DNA of 61,487 nt from positions 1-61,487 of the forward strand of contig CANFCK010000025.1 in NCBI GenBank assembly GCA_947445035.1, read 5' to 3'. Shown piece after piece: positions 34,244 through 43,756 of this stretch; positions within the stretch are counted from its first letter, which is position 1; each line of letters starts with the position of its first letter. The translations under genes were made by a program, and so were the position numbers. The notes under the pieces were generated by a model. It did not search any database. It was not told the origin of the DNA and saw only the letters and a list, made by a program, of their open reading frames with translations. The DNA is from Deltaproteobacteria bacterium (lineage in GTDB: Bacteria; Myxococcota_A; UBA796; SXON01).

Positions 34244-35281
34244 TCAGTCCAGCGCCGCCAGAACGGCGTCGGTGGCCTCCTTCGACCCGAGCACGCCCCC
34301 GAGCTCGCGCGTGACCTGCCCAGCGCGTAGGCAGCGCTGAATCGCGCGCTGGATGCGCGCTTCATGCTCGTTGCGGCCCAACCAGGCGAGCAGCATTCCC
34401 ACCGTCAGGATGGTCGCGACAGGGTTGGCGATGCCCTTGCCGGCGATGTCCGGCGCGCTGCCGTGAACGGGCTCGAAGAGTGCGGCCTTTCCCGGATTCA
34501 AGTTGCCGGAAGCGGCCAGGCCGATGCCCCCTTGAAGCGCGGCGCCGAGGTCGGTCACGATGTCGCCGAACAGGTTGTTGGTCACGATGACGTCGAACTC
34601 CTGTGGCGCTTGGACCAGCCGCATGCAGAGCACGTCAACGTAGAGGTGCGACGCCTGAAGATCGGGGTACTCCGCTGCGACTTCCTTGAATACTCTCTGC
34701 CACAGGTCGTGACCGTGGCGCATGGCGTTGGCCTTGTCGCTCATGCATACCCGACGCCGGCCGTTGGCCCGGGCCCAGGCGAACGCGGCGCGGATGATGC
34801 GTTCGACCCCTTTGCGGGTGTTGATTTCTTGCTCCATCGCGATTTCGTCAGCAGTGCCGCGCTTGAACTGGCCGCCGACACCGGTGTACAGACCCTCGGT
34901 GTTTTCGCGGAAGACCACGAAGTCCACATCGGCCTCGGTCCGGTCTTTCAGCGGGCAGTAGCGCGCATCGAGGAGCTTGCAGGGCCGAAAGTTGATGTAG
35001 AGATCCAGCTGGAAGCGGCTTCCGAGGAGGATGTCCTTGGCGTGGACGTTGCTCGGTACCCGCGGGTCTCCAAGGGCGCCGAGCAGCACCCCGGCGAACT
35101 CTGACCCGAAGCGGGCCATGACGTCGGCCGGCATCGTGGTCCCGTCACGCAGGTAACGTTCGGCCCCGAGGTCGAAGGTTTCGGTCTCCACGTCGGGCGC
35201 AAGCGCCGTGAGCACGCGCAGACCTTGCTCGATGACTTCTGGCCCGATCCCGTCGCCCGGTACCACCGCGATCTTTGGCAT
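34244..35281 (-). CDS. isopropylmalate/isocitrate dehydrogenase family enzyme
   Basis: 345 residues. MPKIAVVPGDGIGPEVIEQG is the family start. FVVFRENTEGLYTGVGG, NNLFGDIVTDLGAALQGGIG and EPVHGSAPDIAGKGIANPVA are the substrate/metal and cofactor regions. It decarboxylates a 2-hydroxyacid with NAD(P)+ and Mg2+. The RENTEGLY signature is seen in isocitrate, homoisocitrate and some isopropylmalate dehydrogenases, so specificity is uncertain; leucine synthesis is the likeliest role given that no other leu gene is here to test it. Confidence 0.85.
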   Translation of the reverse strand: MPKIAVVPGDGIGPEVIEQGLRVLTALAPDVETETFDLGAERYLRDGTTMPADVMARFGSEFAGVLLGALGDPRVPSNVHAKDILLGSRFQLDLYINFRPCKLLDARYCPLKDRTEADVDFVVFRENTEGLYTGVGGQFKRGTADEIAMEQEINTRKGVERIIRAAFAWARANGRRRVCMSDKANAMRHGHDLWQRVFKEVAAEYPDLQASHLYVDVLCMRLVQAPQEFDVIVTNNLFGDIVTDLGAALQGGIGLAASGNLNPGKAALFEPVHGSAPDIAGKGIANPVATILTVGMLLAWLGRNEHEARIQRAIQRCLRAGQVTRELGGVLGSKEATDAVLAALD

Positions 35282-35314
35282 GCCGTTCCTTATCGCAACG
35301 GGGCGACCGATGCC

Positions 35315-36328
35315 CTACTTGGCAGCGGCGGGCTCCCCCGAAGGCGGCCGCCACCGTTCCGCGTCGGCGTAGGTGACCATCCGACCCTCTGTCGGGTCCC
35401 ACACGTTGTCCTTGAGGCACATCCAGACGTCGCGGGGGTGCCACGAGGTGCGGTGCGGGTTCTGCAATTCCGGCATTCCCGCCATCGCCTCGGGCAGCCG
35501 GTAAAAGGCGATTCGGTGATTCAGGTGGTGCACATGGTGGTAGCCGATGTTGCCGGTGAACCAGTGCATCAGCGGGGGCATGTCGAACATCGACGAGCTG
35601 TGAAGGGCGGCGAACGTGTATTCCCATTCACGACGATTTTTGATCTGCATCCCGGGGAAGTTGTGCTGGGCGTAGAAAAGATAGGAGCCCGCGGCAGTCG
35701 AGATCACGACCGGCATGAGAAATCCGAGGATTGCCGCCTGCCATCCCCACAGTGCCCAGGCCCCGCCCACCACGCTCCAGTGAAAGACCAGCGACAGGAG
35801 GCCGTCGAGGTGCTGCTTGGGCTGGCGACGGAACGGCGAGATGCACATCCCGATCACGAACATGAAGATGTAGCCCAGACACATCGTGAGTGGATTCCGC
35901 ACGAAGCGGTACCCGAAGCGTTGGAGAGGCGTCATTTCGTGCCACATCGCGACCGTGACCACCGGGTAGCTGCCGATCGACGCGCCCACCATCTTCGCGG
36001 TGTGCTTGTGGTGGTAGTCGTGCGATTCGCGCCACACGCTGGGCCCCGCCAGGATGTAATACCCGAAAAAGCGCATCAGCAGCCCGCCCACCTTCGAGCC
36101 GACGAGCACCGCAGTGTGGAGGTGGTCATGGTAGAAAATGAACACCCGCACCATCAGCAGTCCCGACAGCATCGTGGCGGGGATCGCCAGGTACAGGGGC
36201 GCCATCGAGGCGACAGCGATGCTGAGGCCCCAGTAGAAGAGGGTCACCCCGAGCAGGCGCCAGGTGCGCGCCCGGTCCTCCTTGGCGTATTCGTTGGATG
36301 CGCGGACCAGCTCAGGACCCGTTCGCAT
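35315..36328 (-). CDS. membrane fatty acid desaturase
   Basis: 337 residues from ATG 36328, with about four or five hydrophobic helices. The three histidine clusters that hold the diiron centre are all present: HDHLH, SHDYHHKH and YHHVHHLNHRI. It introduces double bonds into lipid acyl chains using O2. The chain and position are unknown. It lies 33 bp upstream of the dehydrogenase gene on the same strand, possibly co-transcribed. Confidence 0.88.
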   Translation of the reverse strand: MRTGPELVRASNEYAKEDRARTWRLLGVTLFYWGLSIAVASMAPLYLAIPATMLSGLLMVRVFIFYHDHLHTAVLVGSKVGGLLMRFFGYYILAGPSVWRESHDYHHKHTAKMVGASIGSYPVVTVAMWHEMTPLQRFGYRFVRNPLTMCLGYIFMFVIGMCISPFRRQPKQHLDGLLSLVFHWSVVGGAWALWGWQAAILGFLMPVVISTAAGSYLFYAQHNFPGMQIKNRREWEYTFAALHSSSMFDMPPLMHWFTGNIGYHHVHHLNHRIAFYRLPEAMAGMPELQNPHRTSWHPRDVWMCLKDNVWDPTEGRMVTYADAERWRPPSGEPAAAK

Positions 36329-36469
36329 GCGCGACCTCCAGGATGTCCGGTGTTTACAGGGACTCGGGGCGTTGGGCAAGGGCTCCATCCCGCCTTTGCG
36401 TCATTTGTTGACCCGAGCACGGCACGAGTGAGTTGACGGCCAGCCCCCAACCGCGCACGTTGGCGGTGC

Positions 36470-37525
36470 ATGGGGAGCATCCGCATTCGGACTGATGGGG
36501 TCGAGTTGGACGTGGCGGATGAACACGCCCTGGCTCAGATGGTCGCCGATGGCTTCCTCGGTCCGCAGAGTGAGCGGTGGGATGGGCAGAGCTGGCGGAC
36601 GCTCGCTTCGGGGGGGCGCGGAATGGCTGACGACCCGTGGAGTGCGTGGAATGACGCGGATGAGTCGTCGGCAGAGGCGGCGCTCAGCACGATGGTACGG
36701 GGGGACGAACCGCCCGAGCTGCCGGTGGGCGCGGTGGTCCCGATGCCTCAGCCCATCGTCGTCGTGCAGCGCGGCGTAGCGCCGGCCGCCGCGGCGCTCC
36801 CCCCTCCGCGCACGCCGAACCTGGCCGCGAGGGGCACCCCGGCGGAGGAGACCCCGCCCTTCCTGCCCACGTCTCGGCCCGAAGGGTCGGCGGCGGGAGG
36901 ACTGCTCATCGACTTTCCGCGGCGGGCAGCGCCAACCCCCCGGCCGAAAGACGCTCACGATGCGGTTCCGGTGCTGCGCCCCTGGCGCGTCTTCGGGATG
37001 ATCGCGGCGATGCTGCTCGTCGTGGGCGGCGCCTGGGGTGTGACGGAGATGACGCGGCCGCCCTCCGGCGCGCCTGGGAAGGCCGCGCTCGCCAAACAAT
37101 CGCCGGCGATCGATCCCCTGTCGGCCGTGGAAGCGGGGCTTCGTGCGGTCTCGTTGGGTGGGGTCAGGCCCGTCCGCAAGCCTGGCGACCTCGACGACGC
37201 CCTGTCCGTCGAGCTCCAAAAGTTGGGGGTCGATGTGGTGAGCGTCCGCGCGCCCGTGACCGCGTGGCGGGGTCGAAAAGACGATGACCCCACCACGGCC
37301 CAGGTTCACGTCGTGTTCCGTGCGAGCGCCGACCTCAATCGGGATCTCGGCGCGATCGCCCTCTCGGTCGGCCGATACAAGCTTCACTATCAGCTGACCA
37401 TCGAGCCCTTCGAGGTGATCATGGAGCGCGCGGAGGGGCGCTCAGCGACGATGCTGGACCCGGCCCGCGCCGAGCGCTTCGCCCAGGGTCGCCTGTCCCT
37501 TTCGGAGACGATCGCCGCGGAGTGA
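36470..37525 (+). CDS. hypothetical single-pass membrane protein
   Basis: 351 residues. An N-terminal 45-residue module (RIRTDGVELDVADEHALAQM, SERWDGQSWRTL) precedes a long Pro/Ala-rich linker, one membrane helix (VFGMIAAMLLVVGGAWGV, about residues 175-192) and a C-terminal alpha/beta domain (VELQKLGVDVVSV, YKLHYQLTIEPFEVIME). The N-terminal piece resembles small myxobacterial input or FHA-like modules but was not identified. Topology would place the C-terminal domain outside the membrane. Confidence 0.55.
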   Translation: MGSIRIRTDGVELDVADEHALAQMVADGFLGPQSERWDGQSWRTLASGGRGMADDPWSAWNDADESSAEAALSTMVRGDEPPELPVGAVVPMPQPIVVVQRGVAPAAAALPPPRTPNLAARGTPAEETPPFLPTSRPEGSAAGGLLIDFPRRAAPTPRPKDAHDAVPVLRPWRVFGMIAAMLLVVGGAWGVTEMTRPPSGAPGKAALAKQSPAIDPLSAVEAGLRAVSLGGVRPVRKPGDLDDALSVELQKLGVDVVSVRAPVTAWRGRKDDDPTTAQVHVVFRASADLNRDLGAIALSVGRYKLHYQLTIEPFEVIMERAEGRSATMLDPARAERFAQGRLSLSETIAAE

Positions 37526-37553
37526 GCATGGTACGGCCTGAGCTTGAGTGGCG

Positions 37554-38288
37554 CTACCCGCCCGGCCCGCCAAACCGCTGCCACAGCGCTCGCAGCAAAA
37601 ATGCGCCGTTGCCCAGAAGGTACCGGCGCCCAAGTCGCCGCGGCTCCACCCACAGGCGCGCCAGCCACTCCTGCTTTTGGTGGAGCCACCGCGGACCACG
37701 CGACACGCGACCCGAGACCACGTCATGGGTCGCGCCGACCACCCAGACCACCGGCGCCGAAAGCTCGCTGCGCCAGCGTAGAACCCAACGTTCTTGGAGG
37801 GGGGTGCCCAAACCGACCAGCAGTACCTGTGGGGCATAGCCGTTGATCCGCTTGATGAGCGCCGGGACATCCTCGTGAAAGCCGTGGTCGGTCTCGATCT
37901 GTAAGGCGGGATGGGCCTCGCGGAGCCGCGCTGCCGCTTTTTCGGCGACCCCGACTTCGCCCCCCAGCCAGAAGACTCGCCAACGCCCGGCGGCGAGTCC
38001 GGCGAAGTCCCATATCCAATCGGCGCCGGTCATCCGCCCTGGCAAGCTTTGCCCGGTGATCGCGGCCCCGTAGACCACACCGACGCCGTCGCAATAGACG
38101 ATGTCTGCGGCGGCGAGGAAGCGCCGGAGGTCCTCGTCGCCCACGGCCGTGTTCACGACGTGGACGTTGGCGTAGGCGACGGTGGAGCCCTGACCCCGTT
38201 GGACCAGGTCTTCGACGGCGGCCAAAAGCGCGTTTTTGTCCAGGGCGTCGATGCTGACCCCGAGCAGGCGCACACGCTCCCGGATCAC
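37554..38288 (-). CDS. WecG/TagA/CpsF-family glycosyltransferase
   Basis: 244 residues. GT26 signatures are VNTAVGDEDLRRFLAAAD, DGVGVVYGA, PGRMTGADWIWDFAG, LLVGLGTPLQERWV and VGATHDVVSG. It adds N-acetylmannosamine-type sugars to lipid-linked intermediates in surface polysaccharide synthesis. Its start overlaps the stop of the next upstream gene (38285-39478) as ATGA. No other polysaccharide genes are in the window. Confidence 0.9.
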   Translation of the reverse strand: MIRERVRLLGVSIDALDKNALLAAVEDLVQRGQGSTVAYANVHVVNTAVGDEDLRRFLAAADIVYCDGVGVVYGAAITGQSLPGRMTGADWIWDFAGLAAGRWRVFWLGGEVGVAEKAAARLREAHPALQIETDHGFHEDVPALIKRINGYAPQVLLVGLGTPLQERWVLRWRSELSAPVVWVVGATHDVVSGRVSRGPRWLHQKQEWLARLWVEPRRLGRRYLLGNGAFLLRALWQRFGGPGG

Positions 38289-39478
38289 TTCGTGAACGCC
38301 GCCCCGTACACCGTGTACTGCCCGATCACCGCGCTGTCGGAGCTGTCGTGAGGAATGGTGCCTGATGCGAGCTTGAACCTCGAGATGAGGATGTCCAGCT
38401 GGCGCGGGGACGATGGCCAGCTGGTCTTGAATGCGTCGCTGGGGATGTTGAACTCGCCGTCGTCAGCGGCCCAGCAGCTGACCGTTTCCTGCCAGGCGTC
38501 ACCGGCTGGATTCATAAGGCGCAGGGTGATGAACACGCCGTCGGCGGCGGCGCCGCCGGACCACGCGATCGACATGGTTCGGCTGACTTGGGGCGCGGTA
38601 CCGCCGCTGATGTTCGGCACGTTCACGGTGAACGACGCGGGAGTCCGCACGAAGTCGGTCATCGTGAACGAAGGAACCTCGTCGGTGTTGGACGGATCGA
38701 ACTCGGTCAGATCGTAGGTGGCGCCGGCTGCGAACTCGCCCGCTGCCACGTTGTCGTTGACGAACTGCCCGCCGGAGTTGTCCCAGGTAAAATCAATGGT
38801 CTTGCCGGCTGCATCGATCGACGCGCGGCTACCGCTCCCGAGATCGTAGGGAAGCAACGAGGGTGAGTAGCTGTAGGTATCGTCCGGATCGTCCGAGCTG
38901 CAGTCGTCGATGGTCGGCGCGAAAACCAAGCCCCAGTCGAAGGCCGCCGGGATGATCGGGAAGAAGTAGGCGAAGCCGTAATCGATGGGCGTGTCCGACC
39001 AATAGTCGCCGACGATGTCGATCCACTGGAGCGAGCCGACCATCCCCGGAAGGCCCGCGCCCTCGGCGTAGTAGGTGAACCCATCGGAGAGCTTGGCGGT
39101 CTCGCCGTTGCTGTCGAGCACGACGTTGACGGTCCCGGCCTCGCCCGCTTCTGGCGTGTAGAAGTGCAGCTCGCCCCGAATGGGCTGGATGGACTTGATC
39201 TCGGCTTCGACGCCGCCGACCCGCACCGACGCGTCCTCGTTGAACTGGCCGTACAGGGTCACTTCCAACCCGCCGTCGGTGCTGCCGCGGTCCGGATCGA
39301 CCGAATCGATCTGGGGTTCCACCAGGTCGGCATCGGCATCGGCGTCGGTATCGGCATCCGTGTCCGCATCCGCGGCGGTGTCGGTGAACGCCCAGGCTAG
39401 ACCGTCGGTGGTGTTGGGCTGCAGTCCAAAACCGCAGCCGACGAGGACGGACGGCAAAAGGGGCCAGGGCGTGCGCAC
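38285..39478 (-). CDS. IPT/TIG-domain lipoprotein
   Basis: 397 residues with signal MRTPWPLLPSVLVGCG (lipobox LVGC). A 16-residue (Asp-Ala/Thr)n linker (DADTDADTDADADAD) follows. Next comes an IPT/TIG unit, PQIDSVDPDRGSTDGGLEVT to the FYTPEAGEAGTVNVVL strand, as in surface receptor and filamin-like domains. The remaining 250 residues are beta-rich and unassigned. ATGA overlap with the glycosyltransferase suggests co-expression. Confidence 0.75.
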   Translation of the reverse strand: MRTPWPLLPSVLVGCGFGLQPNTTDGLAWAFTDTAADADTDADTDADADADLVEPQIDSVDPDRGSTDGGLEVTLYGQFNEDASVRVGGVEAEIKSIQPIRGELHFYTPEAGEAGTVNVVLDSNGETAKLSDGFTYYAEGAGLPGMVGSLQWIDIVGDYWSDTPIDYGFAYFFPIIPAAFDWGLVFAPTIDDCSSDDPDDTYSYSPSLLPYDLGSGSRASIDAAGKTIDFTWDNSGGQFVNDNVAAGEFAAGATYDLTEFDPSNTDEVPSFTMTDFVRTPASFTVNVPNISGGTAPQVSRTMSIAWSGGAAADGVFITLRLMNPAGDAWQETVSCWAADDGEFNIPSDAFKTSWPSSPRQLDILISRFKLASGTIPHDSSDSAVIGQYTVYGAAFTK

Positions 39479-39532
39479 GCGCCACCTTAGCGCAGTTCTC
39501 CGCCGGATGGCAAAGCCGGCTACAGTAGTTGG

Positions 39533-39886
39533 GTGCTCCGCCTCATCTTCGTGCTCGTTTTGGTGCCCGCGGCCCTTGTGCCGGCCCTGGCCATCGTCGG
39601 TTGCCCCGGAACGTCCTCCGGCGGGGACACCGGCTTCACCTTTGTCGAGACGGGAAACTTCTGCCGTGACACCGGCGCCGCGGACCTGATGTACGCCGAC
39701 ATCGACGCCGACGGCTTCGGTGATGTGGACGCGGCGCTGTCCAGGTGTGACGCTCCGGAAGGATTCGTCGCCGACGCGACCGATTGCAACGACGGCGTCG
39801 CGACGGTCAATCCGTCAGCGGTTGAGGTCTGTGGGGACGCCGTGGACCAGGACTGTTCGGGCGCGGACCTGGAATGTTCGGGCTAG
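39533..39886 (+). CDS. small MopE-type metal-binding protein
   Basis: 117 residues from GTG 39533 with a signal sequence (LIFVLVLVPAALVPALAIVGC) ending in a lipobox-like VGC. The rest is one MopE-type unit: DIDADGFGDVDAALSRC, then ATDCNDGVATVNPSAVEVC and DAVDQDCSGADLECSG. The Cys pairs and DxDxDG loops suggest calcium or copper binding. It is divergent from the lipoprotein gene at 39478. Confidence 0.75.
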   Translation: MLRLIFVLVLVPAALVPALAIVGCPGTSSGGDTGFTFVETGNFCRDTGAADLMYADIDADGFGDVDAALSRCDAPEGFVADATDCNDGVATVNPSAVEVCGDAVDQDCSGADLECSG

Positions 39887-39893
39887 TTCGGGC

Positions 39894-41417
39894 CTAGTTT
39901 GCCCGAGCGGGCTCGACAGCCGTCACCCGACCCGCCGGCACGACTCTGGCTGGTGGCGGGCTGCCCAGAAAGCGCACCAGCCGCACCGCGCTGCGCGCCT
40001 TGTGTTTGAGGTCGTCCAGACCCGACACCCCTTTGGCGCTCTTGAGCACGCCGGAGGGGCTGAGGTATTGTCCCGCATACGCAAGCTTCAACGCGAGTTT
40101 GAGCTCCCACGCCGACAGGTGGGGCAGGTTCACGATCGCGTCCCGCTGGTTGTCCACAGGGAAGAAATCCCCGTCGGTGAACCAGCCTTCCTTCATCGCG
40201 ATGTCATAGAGTTCTGTAGACGGGGAGGGGAGCGCGACGGAGAAGTGGACGAAGCGCGTGCCCAGGCTTCGCGACGCGCGCCAACTGTTGAAAAGGGTGC
40301 GCCAGGTTTCATGTTGCGATGCCCCCATCAGCACGCTGACTTCGGGGTGAACGCCATTGTCGCGGCAGGTTTGCACGGCCTTGTAGACGTCCTTGACCTT
40401 GAGGTCCTTGGCCATGTCGTTCAACAGACCGTCGTCGAAGCTTTCGCTGCCCATGTACACGAGCTTGCAGCCCGCGTCGGCCATGACGCGGAGGGTCTTG
40501 CCGTCGTGGAGCATGTTGGCGCGGGCAAGGCAGAGCCAGTGCAATCCAAGCGGCGCGATGCGCGAGCAGATTTCCTGGGTGCGGGCGTTACCCCAAGTGA
40601 AGATGTTGTCGGCGACTTCGACGCCCTTGTACCCGAGCGCCGCGATGGCTTCGAACTCGGCGACGATCTGGTCCACCGTGCGCTTCCTAAGCGGGGGCCG
40701 GTCGACATAAGTCGGCTGCAACCGCTTGAATTCCAATTCGATCATCTGATCGATGGCGTTGGGCGTGCAGAAGGTGCATCGAAAGCCGCAGCCCCGGGAG
40801 ACGACCATCGTGGTGATGGGGTGGACATCCAGCCGGTTGGCGCGGTATTTTCCGCGCAAAAGTGTGCGGTCGGGCATCGGCAACGCCGACACGTCCAAGA
40901 GAGTCCGGAAGCCCGTACGACGAACCTGCGCCCGTTCCAAAAATGCGAGGCCAGCGATGTCCTCCGGCGCGCGGAGGCCTTGGAAGGCCTGGTCCAGTTC
41001 CTTCAGCGTGTCCTCAGGCTCTCCCAGCAGGCAGTAGGTGTTGTCGTCGTCCAGAAACTCTTCCGGCCGCCAGGTCGGCGCGGTGCCCATGTAGACGGCG
41101 CGGAGCCCTGGATTGGCGGCGCGCAGGCGGCGCATCCCGGCGAGGTCTTCCCCCGCTGAAAGGTAGACGCTGTGGGCCACGCCGACGTCCCAACGTTCGC
41201 TGTTCACGATGGCGTCGAAGCCGGCCAGGTCCAGTCCTTCCGCCGGGCAGTCCACGAGGCGGACGTTCCAGCCCAGCCGCTCCTTGGCCACCGTGGCGAG
41301 TTGGAGGAAGTGGATCGGCGGCTTGTAGTCGTAGCCGTAGTTGCAGCCGTACACCCGATCGACGGCGAGGCCGGCGTGGCTGAGCGCCACTGGAGGGATG
41401 TAGAAGAGCGCGTTCAC
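39894..41417 (-). CDS. B12-binding radical SAM protein
   Basis: 507 residues. The N-terminal 150 residues fit a B12-binding-like domain and the core carries GCGFRCTFCTPNAID (CxxxCxxC), followed by EVADNIFTWGN and KLVYMGSESFDDGLL, which belong to the radical SAM barrel. Such proteins make methylations or ring changes in secondary metabolites or cofactors. The substrate is unknown. Its start overlaps the stop of the HEAT-repeat gene (ATGA). Confidence 0.82.
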   Translation of the reverse strand: MNALFYIPPVALSHAGLAVDRVYGCNYGYDYKPPIHFLQLATVAKERLGWNVRLVDCPAEGLDLAGFDAIVNSERWDVGVAHSVYLSAGEDLAGMRRLRAANPGLRAVYMGTAPTWRPEEFLDDDNTYCLLGEPEDTLKELDQAFQGLRAPEDIAGLAFLERAQVRRTGFRTLLDVSALPMPDRTLLRGKYRANRLDVHPITTMVVSRGCGFRCTFCTPNAIDQMIELEFKRLQPTYVDRPPLRKRTVDQIVAEFEAIAALGYKGVEVADNIFTWGNARTQEICSRIAPLGLHWLCLARANMLHDGKTLRVMADAGCKLVYMGSESFDDGLLNDMAKDLKVKDVYKAVQTCRDNGVHPEVSVLMGASQHETWRTLFNSWRASRSLGTRFVHFSVALPSPSTELYDIAMKEGWFTDGDFFPVDNQRDAIVNLPHLSAWELKLALKLAYAGQYLSPSGVLKSAKGVSGLDDLKHKARSAVRLVRFLGSPPPARVVPAGRVTAVEPARAN

Positions 41418-41806
41418 GAGTCGGGTTCTCCTTCGATGCCCAAGATAGCCTCGGCTGCGGCCAGGCGGACCTCTTGATCGACGTCATCGAGCCGCGCGCG
41501 CAGCGCCGAGACGGCCTCGGCAGCCCGGAGGTCTTCCAGCGAGCGGCAGGCTTCGGCGCGAACCGAGCCGTCCCGATCGTCGAGCGCGTCGAGCAGGGGC
41601 GGGACCGCGCGCCGGGTTCCGGAGAAACCGAGCAGCTGGACGCACAGGAACCGCAGCACCGCGTCCTTCCGGTTCTTCTCCAGGCATTCGATGAGGTCGG
41701 GCAACGCCCCCTCTCGATCGAACAAGACCGCATCGAACGCGAGGTCCGCAGCCACCGGATCGGGGTCGCGCATGCGCTCGAACAGGTCCTTGTAGCGAGG
41801 TCGCAC
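41414..41806 (-). CDS. HEAT-repeat protein
   Basis: 130 residues built of helical HEAT-type pairs: ALPDLIECLEKNRKDAVLRF, AVPPLLDALDDRDGSVRAEA and AVSALRARLDDVDQEVRLAA. HEAT repeats act as protein scaffolds. It is coupled to the radical SAM gene by an ATGA overlap, so it may assist it or bind its substrate. Confidence 0.8.
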   Translation of the reverse strand: MRPRYKDLFERMRDPDPVAADLAFDAVLFDREGALPDLIECLEKNRKDAVLRFLCVQLLGFSGTRRAVPPLLDALDDRDGSVRAEACRSLEDLRAAEAVSALRARLDDVDQEVRLAAAEAILGIEGEPDS

Positions 41807-41839
41807 GAAGGGTGGCTATCCCGGTTATCTGCCGCGGGC

Positions 41840-42610
41840 GTGCGGATACTGCTCTCCAACGATGACGGGATCGAGGCTGCCGGGCTCGCGGCCCTGGAGC
41901 GGGCGGCCGCCGAGCTGGGTGAGGTCTACGTCGTGGCGCCGGCGACCGAACAGTCGGCGAAGAGCCACAGCTTCACGATGAACGAACCGCTGCGGGTGAT
42001 CGAGCATGGCCCCCGGCGTTGGGCGGTTACCGGCACCCCGGCCGATGCGGTCTACCTCGCGGTGCACGGCCTGCTGCCCGAGCGTCCGGACCTGGTGCTT
42101 TCTGGCATCAACCGGGGCTCCAACCTCGGCACCGACGTGGTGTACTCGGGCACGGTGGCCGCGGCTCGCGAGGGTGCGGCCAACGACCTGCCGGCGGTGG
42201 CGTTGTCCCTGCACCAACCCGAAGGCAGCACCCTCCAGCACTGGGAAACGGCGATGCACGTGGCGATTCGCGTGGCCCGCCTGGTGATGGCGCGGCCGCT
42301 GCCCGTCGGCCAGGTGCTCAACGTCAACGTTCCGAACGTGCCGCTTGACCAACTTCGCGGCCTCCGTGTCGCCCCGCTTGCCCGGCGTCGGTACGCGCCG
42401 ATGGTCAAGGTCTCCCTCGATCCCCGGGGCCGGAAGTACTACTGGATCGGCGGCCCCCACGACCGTTTCGACGGGGAATCGGAGGCGGACGGACCGCTCT
42501 GTCTGCAAGGTTTCGCCACGCTCACCCCGATGTCGCTCGACATGACCGCTCACGACGCGCTACCGGCCGTGCGCGCCTGGAATCTGGAGGACACATGCTC
42601 CACGACCTGA
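41840..42610 (+). CDS. surE: 5'/3'-nucleotidase SurE
   Basis: 256 residues from GTG 41840. RILLSNDDGIEAAGLAALER (NDDG metal ligands), VVAPATEQSAKSHSFT, LVLSGINRGSNLGTDVVYSG and VALSLHQPEG are SurE family motifs. It hydrolyses nucleoside monophosphates, preferring 3'- or 5'-AMP-type substrates. It overlaps the next gene by 16 bp and begins a long rightward run of ten genes. Confidence 0.92.
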   Translation: MRILLSNDDGIEAAGLAALERAAAELGEVYVVAPATEQSAKSHSFTMNEPLRVIEHGPRRWAVTGTPADAVYLAVHGLLPERPDLVLSGINRGSNLGTDVVYSGTVAAAREGAANDLPAVALSLHQPEGSTLQHWETAMHVAIRVARLVMARPLPVGQVLNVNVPNVPLDQLRGLRVAPLARRRYAPMVKVSLDPRGRKYYWIGGPHDRFDGESEADGPLCLQGFATLTPMSLDMTAHDALPAVRAWNLEDTCSTT

Positions 42611-43233
42611 TGAAGACCTGGTTCGAATGGTCCCGCGATGCAGGCTACGCTGGCGTCTTCTTCATGATGGCGCTGGAAAGTACGATTGTACCCGTGCCAT
42701 CCGAGATCATCATGCCGCCCGCCGGCTACTGGGCCGCTCAGGGAAAGATGAGCCTGCCCGGGGTGATTCTTGCCGGCGGGCTGGGTTCGACCTTCGGCTC
42801 CAGCCTCTGCTACCTGCTCACCTACACGCTCGGGCGTGCCTTCGTCGCAAAATGGGGGCGTTATTTCCTCCTGCCGCCCCAGCGGCTGGCCCTTGCGGAG
42901 GCGTGGCTCGCACAATTCGCCCTTCCTGGGGTGTTTCTGGCCCGGCTGCTCCCGGTGGTGCGCCACCTCATCGGCTTTCCCGCGGGGCTGATTCGGATGC
43001 CGTTCGCGGCGTTCGCGACCGTCACCTTTGTCGGCTCGACGCTCTGGTGCGGTATTTTGGCGGTCTTCGGCCAGAAGACGCTCGGCGCTCGCCCGGATCT
43101 GCTCGACGATCCTTCGGCGTTGGCGCATGTGATCAAGGCCGACCTGATGTGGTTCGTGCTCCTCGTCGTCGGGGTCGGCGCGGGCTGGCTTTTCATCAAG
43201 TGGTACTCAACCCGGAAGGTGGCCCATGTCTGA
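42595..43233 (+). CDS. DedA-family membrane protein
   Basis: 212 residues with about five or six membrane helices. DedA motifs are ALESTIVPVPSEIIMPPAGY, GSTFGSSLCYLLTYTLGR, LARLLPVVRHLIGFPAGLIR and MPFAAFATVTFVGSTLW. The family handles undecaprenyl phosphate or phosphatidylethanolamine flipping and membrane homeostasis. It overlaps surE by 16 bp and apt by 8 bp, so it is co-translated. Confidence 0.9.
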   Translation: MLHDLMKTWFEWSRDAGYAGVFFMMALESTIVPVPSEIIMPPAGYWAAQGKMSLPGVILAGGLGSTFGSSLCYLLTYTLGRAFVAKWGRYFLLPPQRLALAEAWLAQFALPGVFLARLLPVVRHLIGFPAGLIRMPFAAFATVTFVGSTLWCGILAVFGQKTLGARPDLLDDPSALAHVIKADLMWFVLLVVGVGAGWLFIKWYSTRKVAHV

Positions 43234-43753
43234 CCTCGAAGCCCGTCTGAAGTCCACGATTCGCGACGTGCCCGACTTCCCGAAGCCGGGGATCTTGTTC
43301 AAGGACATCACCCCGATCCTCGCCGACGCAGCGCTGATGGAGGGGGTGACCGAACGCTTCGCCACCGTCTGGAAGGGCCGCGGCATCGATGCGATCGTCG
43401 GGATGGAGTCGCGAGGCTTCTTGTTCGGAATGCCGCTGGCCATGCGCCTGGGCATCCCCTTCGTGCCCGCGCGCAAGCCCGGGAAACTGCCCTACCACAA
43501 GGTGTCGGAAAGTTACGCGCTGGAGTACGGAAACGCCACCTTGGAACTGCATGTCGATGCCCTGGCCGCGGGTCAGCGCGCCCTGGTGATCGACGATCTG
43601 ATCGCGACCGGTGGCACCGCGCTGGCGACGGCGCGGCTGGTCGAACGCCTCGGTGCCAAGGTGGCCGGTTTCGGCTTCGTGATCGAACTCGGCTTCCTCG
43701 ACGGCCGCGCCGCCCTCGGAGGCTACGAGATCGACTGCATCCTGACGTATTAG
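43226..43753 (+). CDS. apt: adenine phosphoribosyltransferase
   Basis: 175 residues, the usual length. Motifs include PDFPKPGILFKDITPILAD, IVGMESRGFLFGMPLA, FVPARKPGKLPYHK and the PRPP loop ALVIDDLIATGGTALAT. It salvages adenine to AMP. It overlaps the DedA gene by eight bases. Confidence 0.95.
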   Translation: MSDLEARLKSTIRDVPDFPKPGILFKDITPILADAALMEGVTERFATVWKGRGIDAIVGMESRGFLFGMPLAMRLGIPFVPARKPGKLPYHKVSESYALEYGNATLELHVDALAAGQRALVIDDLIATGGTALATARLVERLGAKVAGFGFVIELGFLDGRAALGGYEIDCILTY

Positions 43754-43756
43754 TCG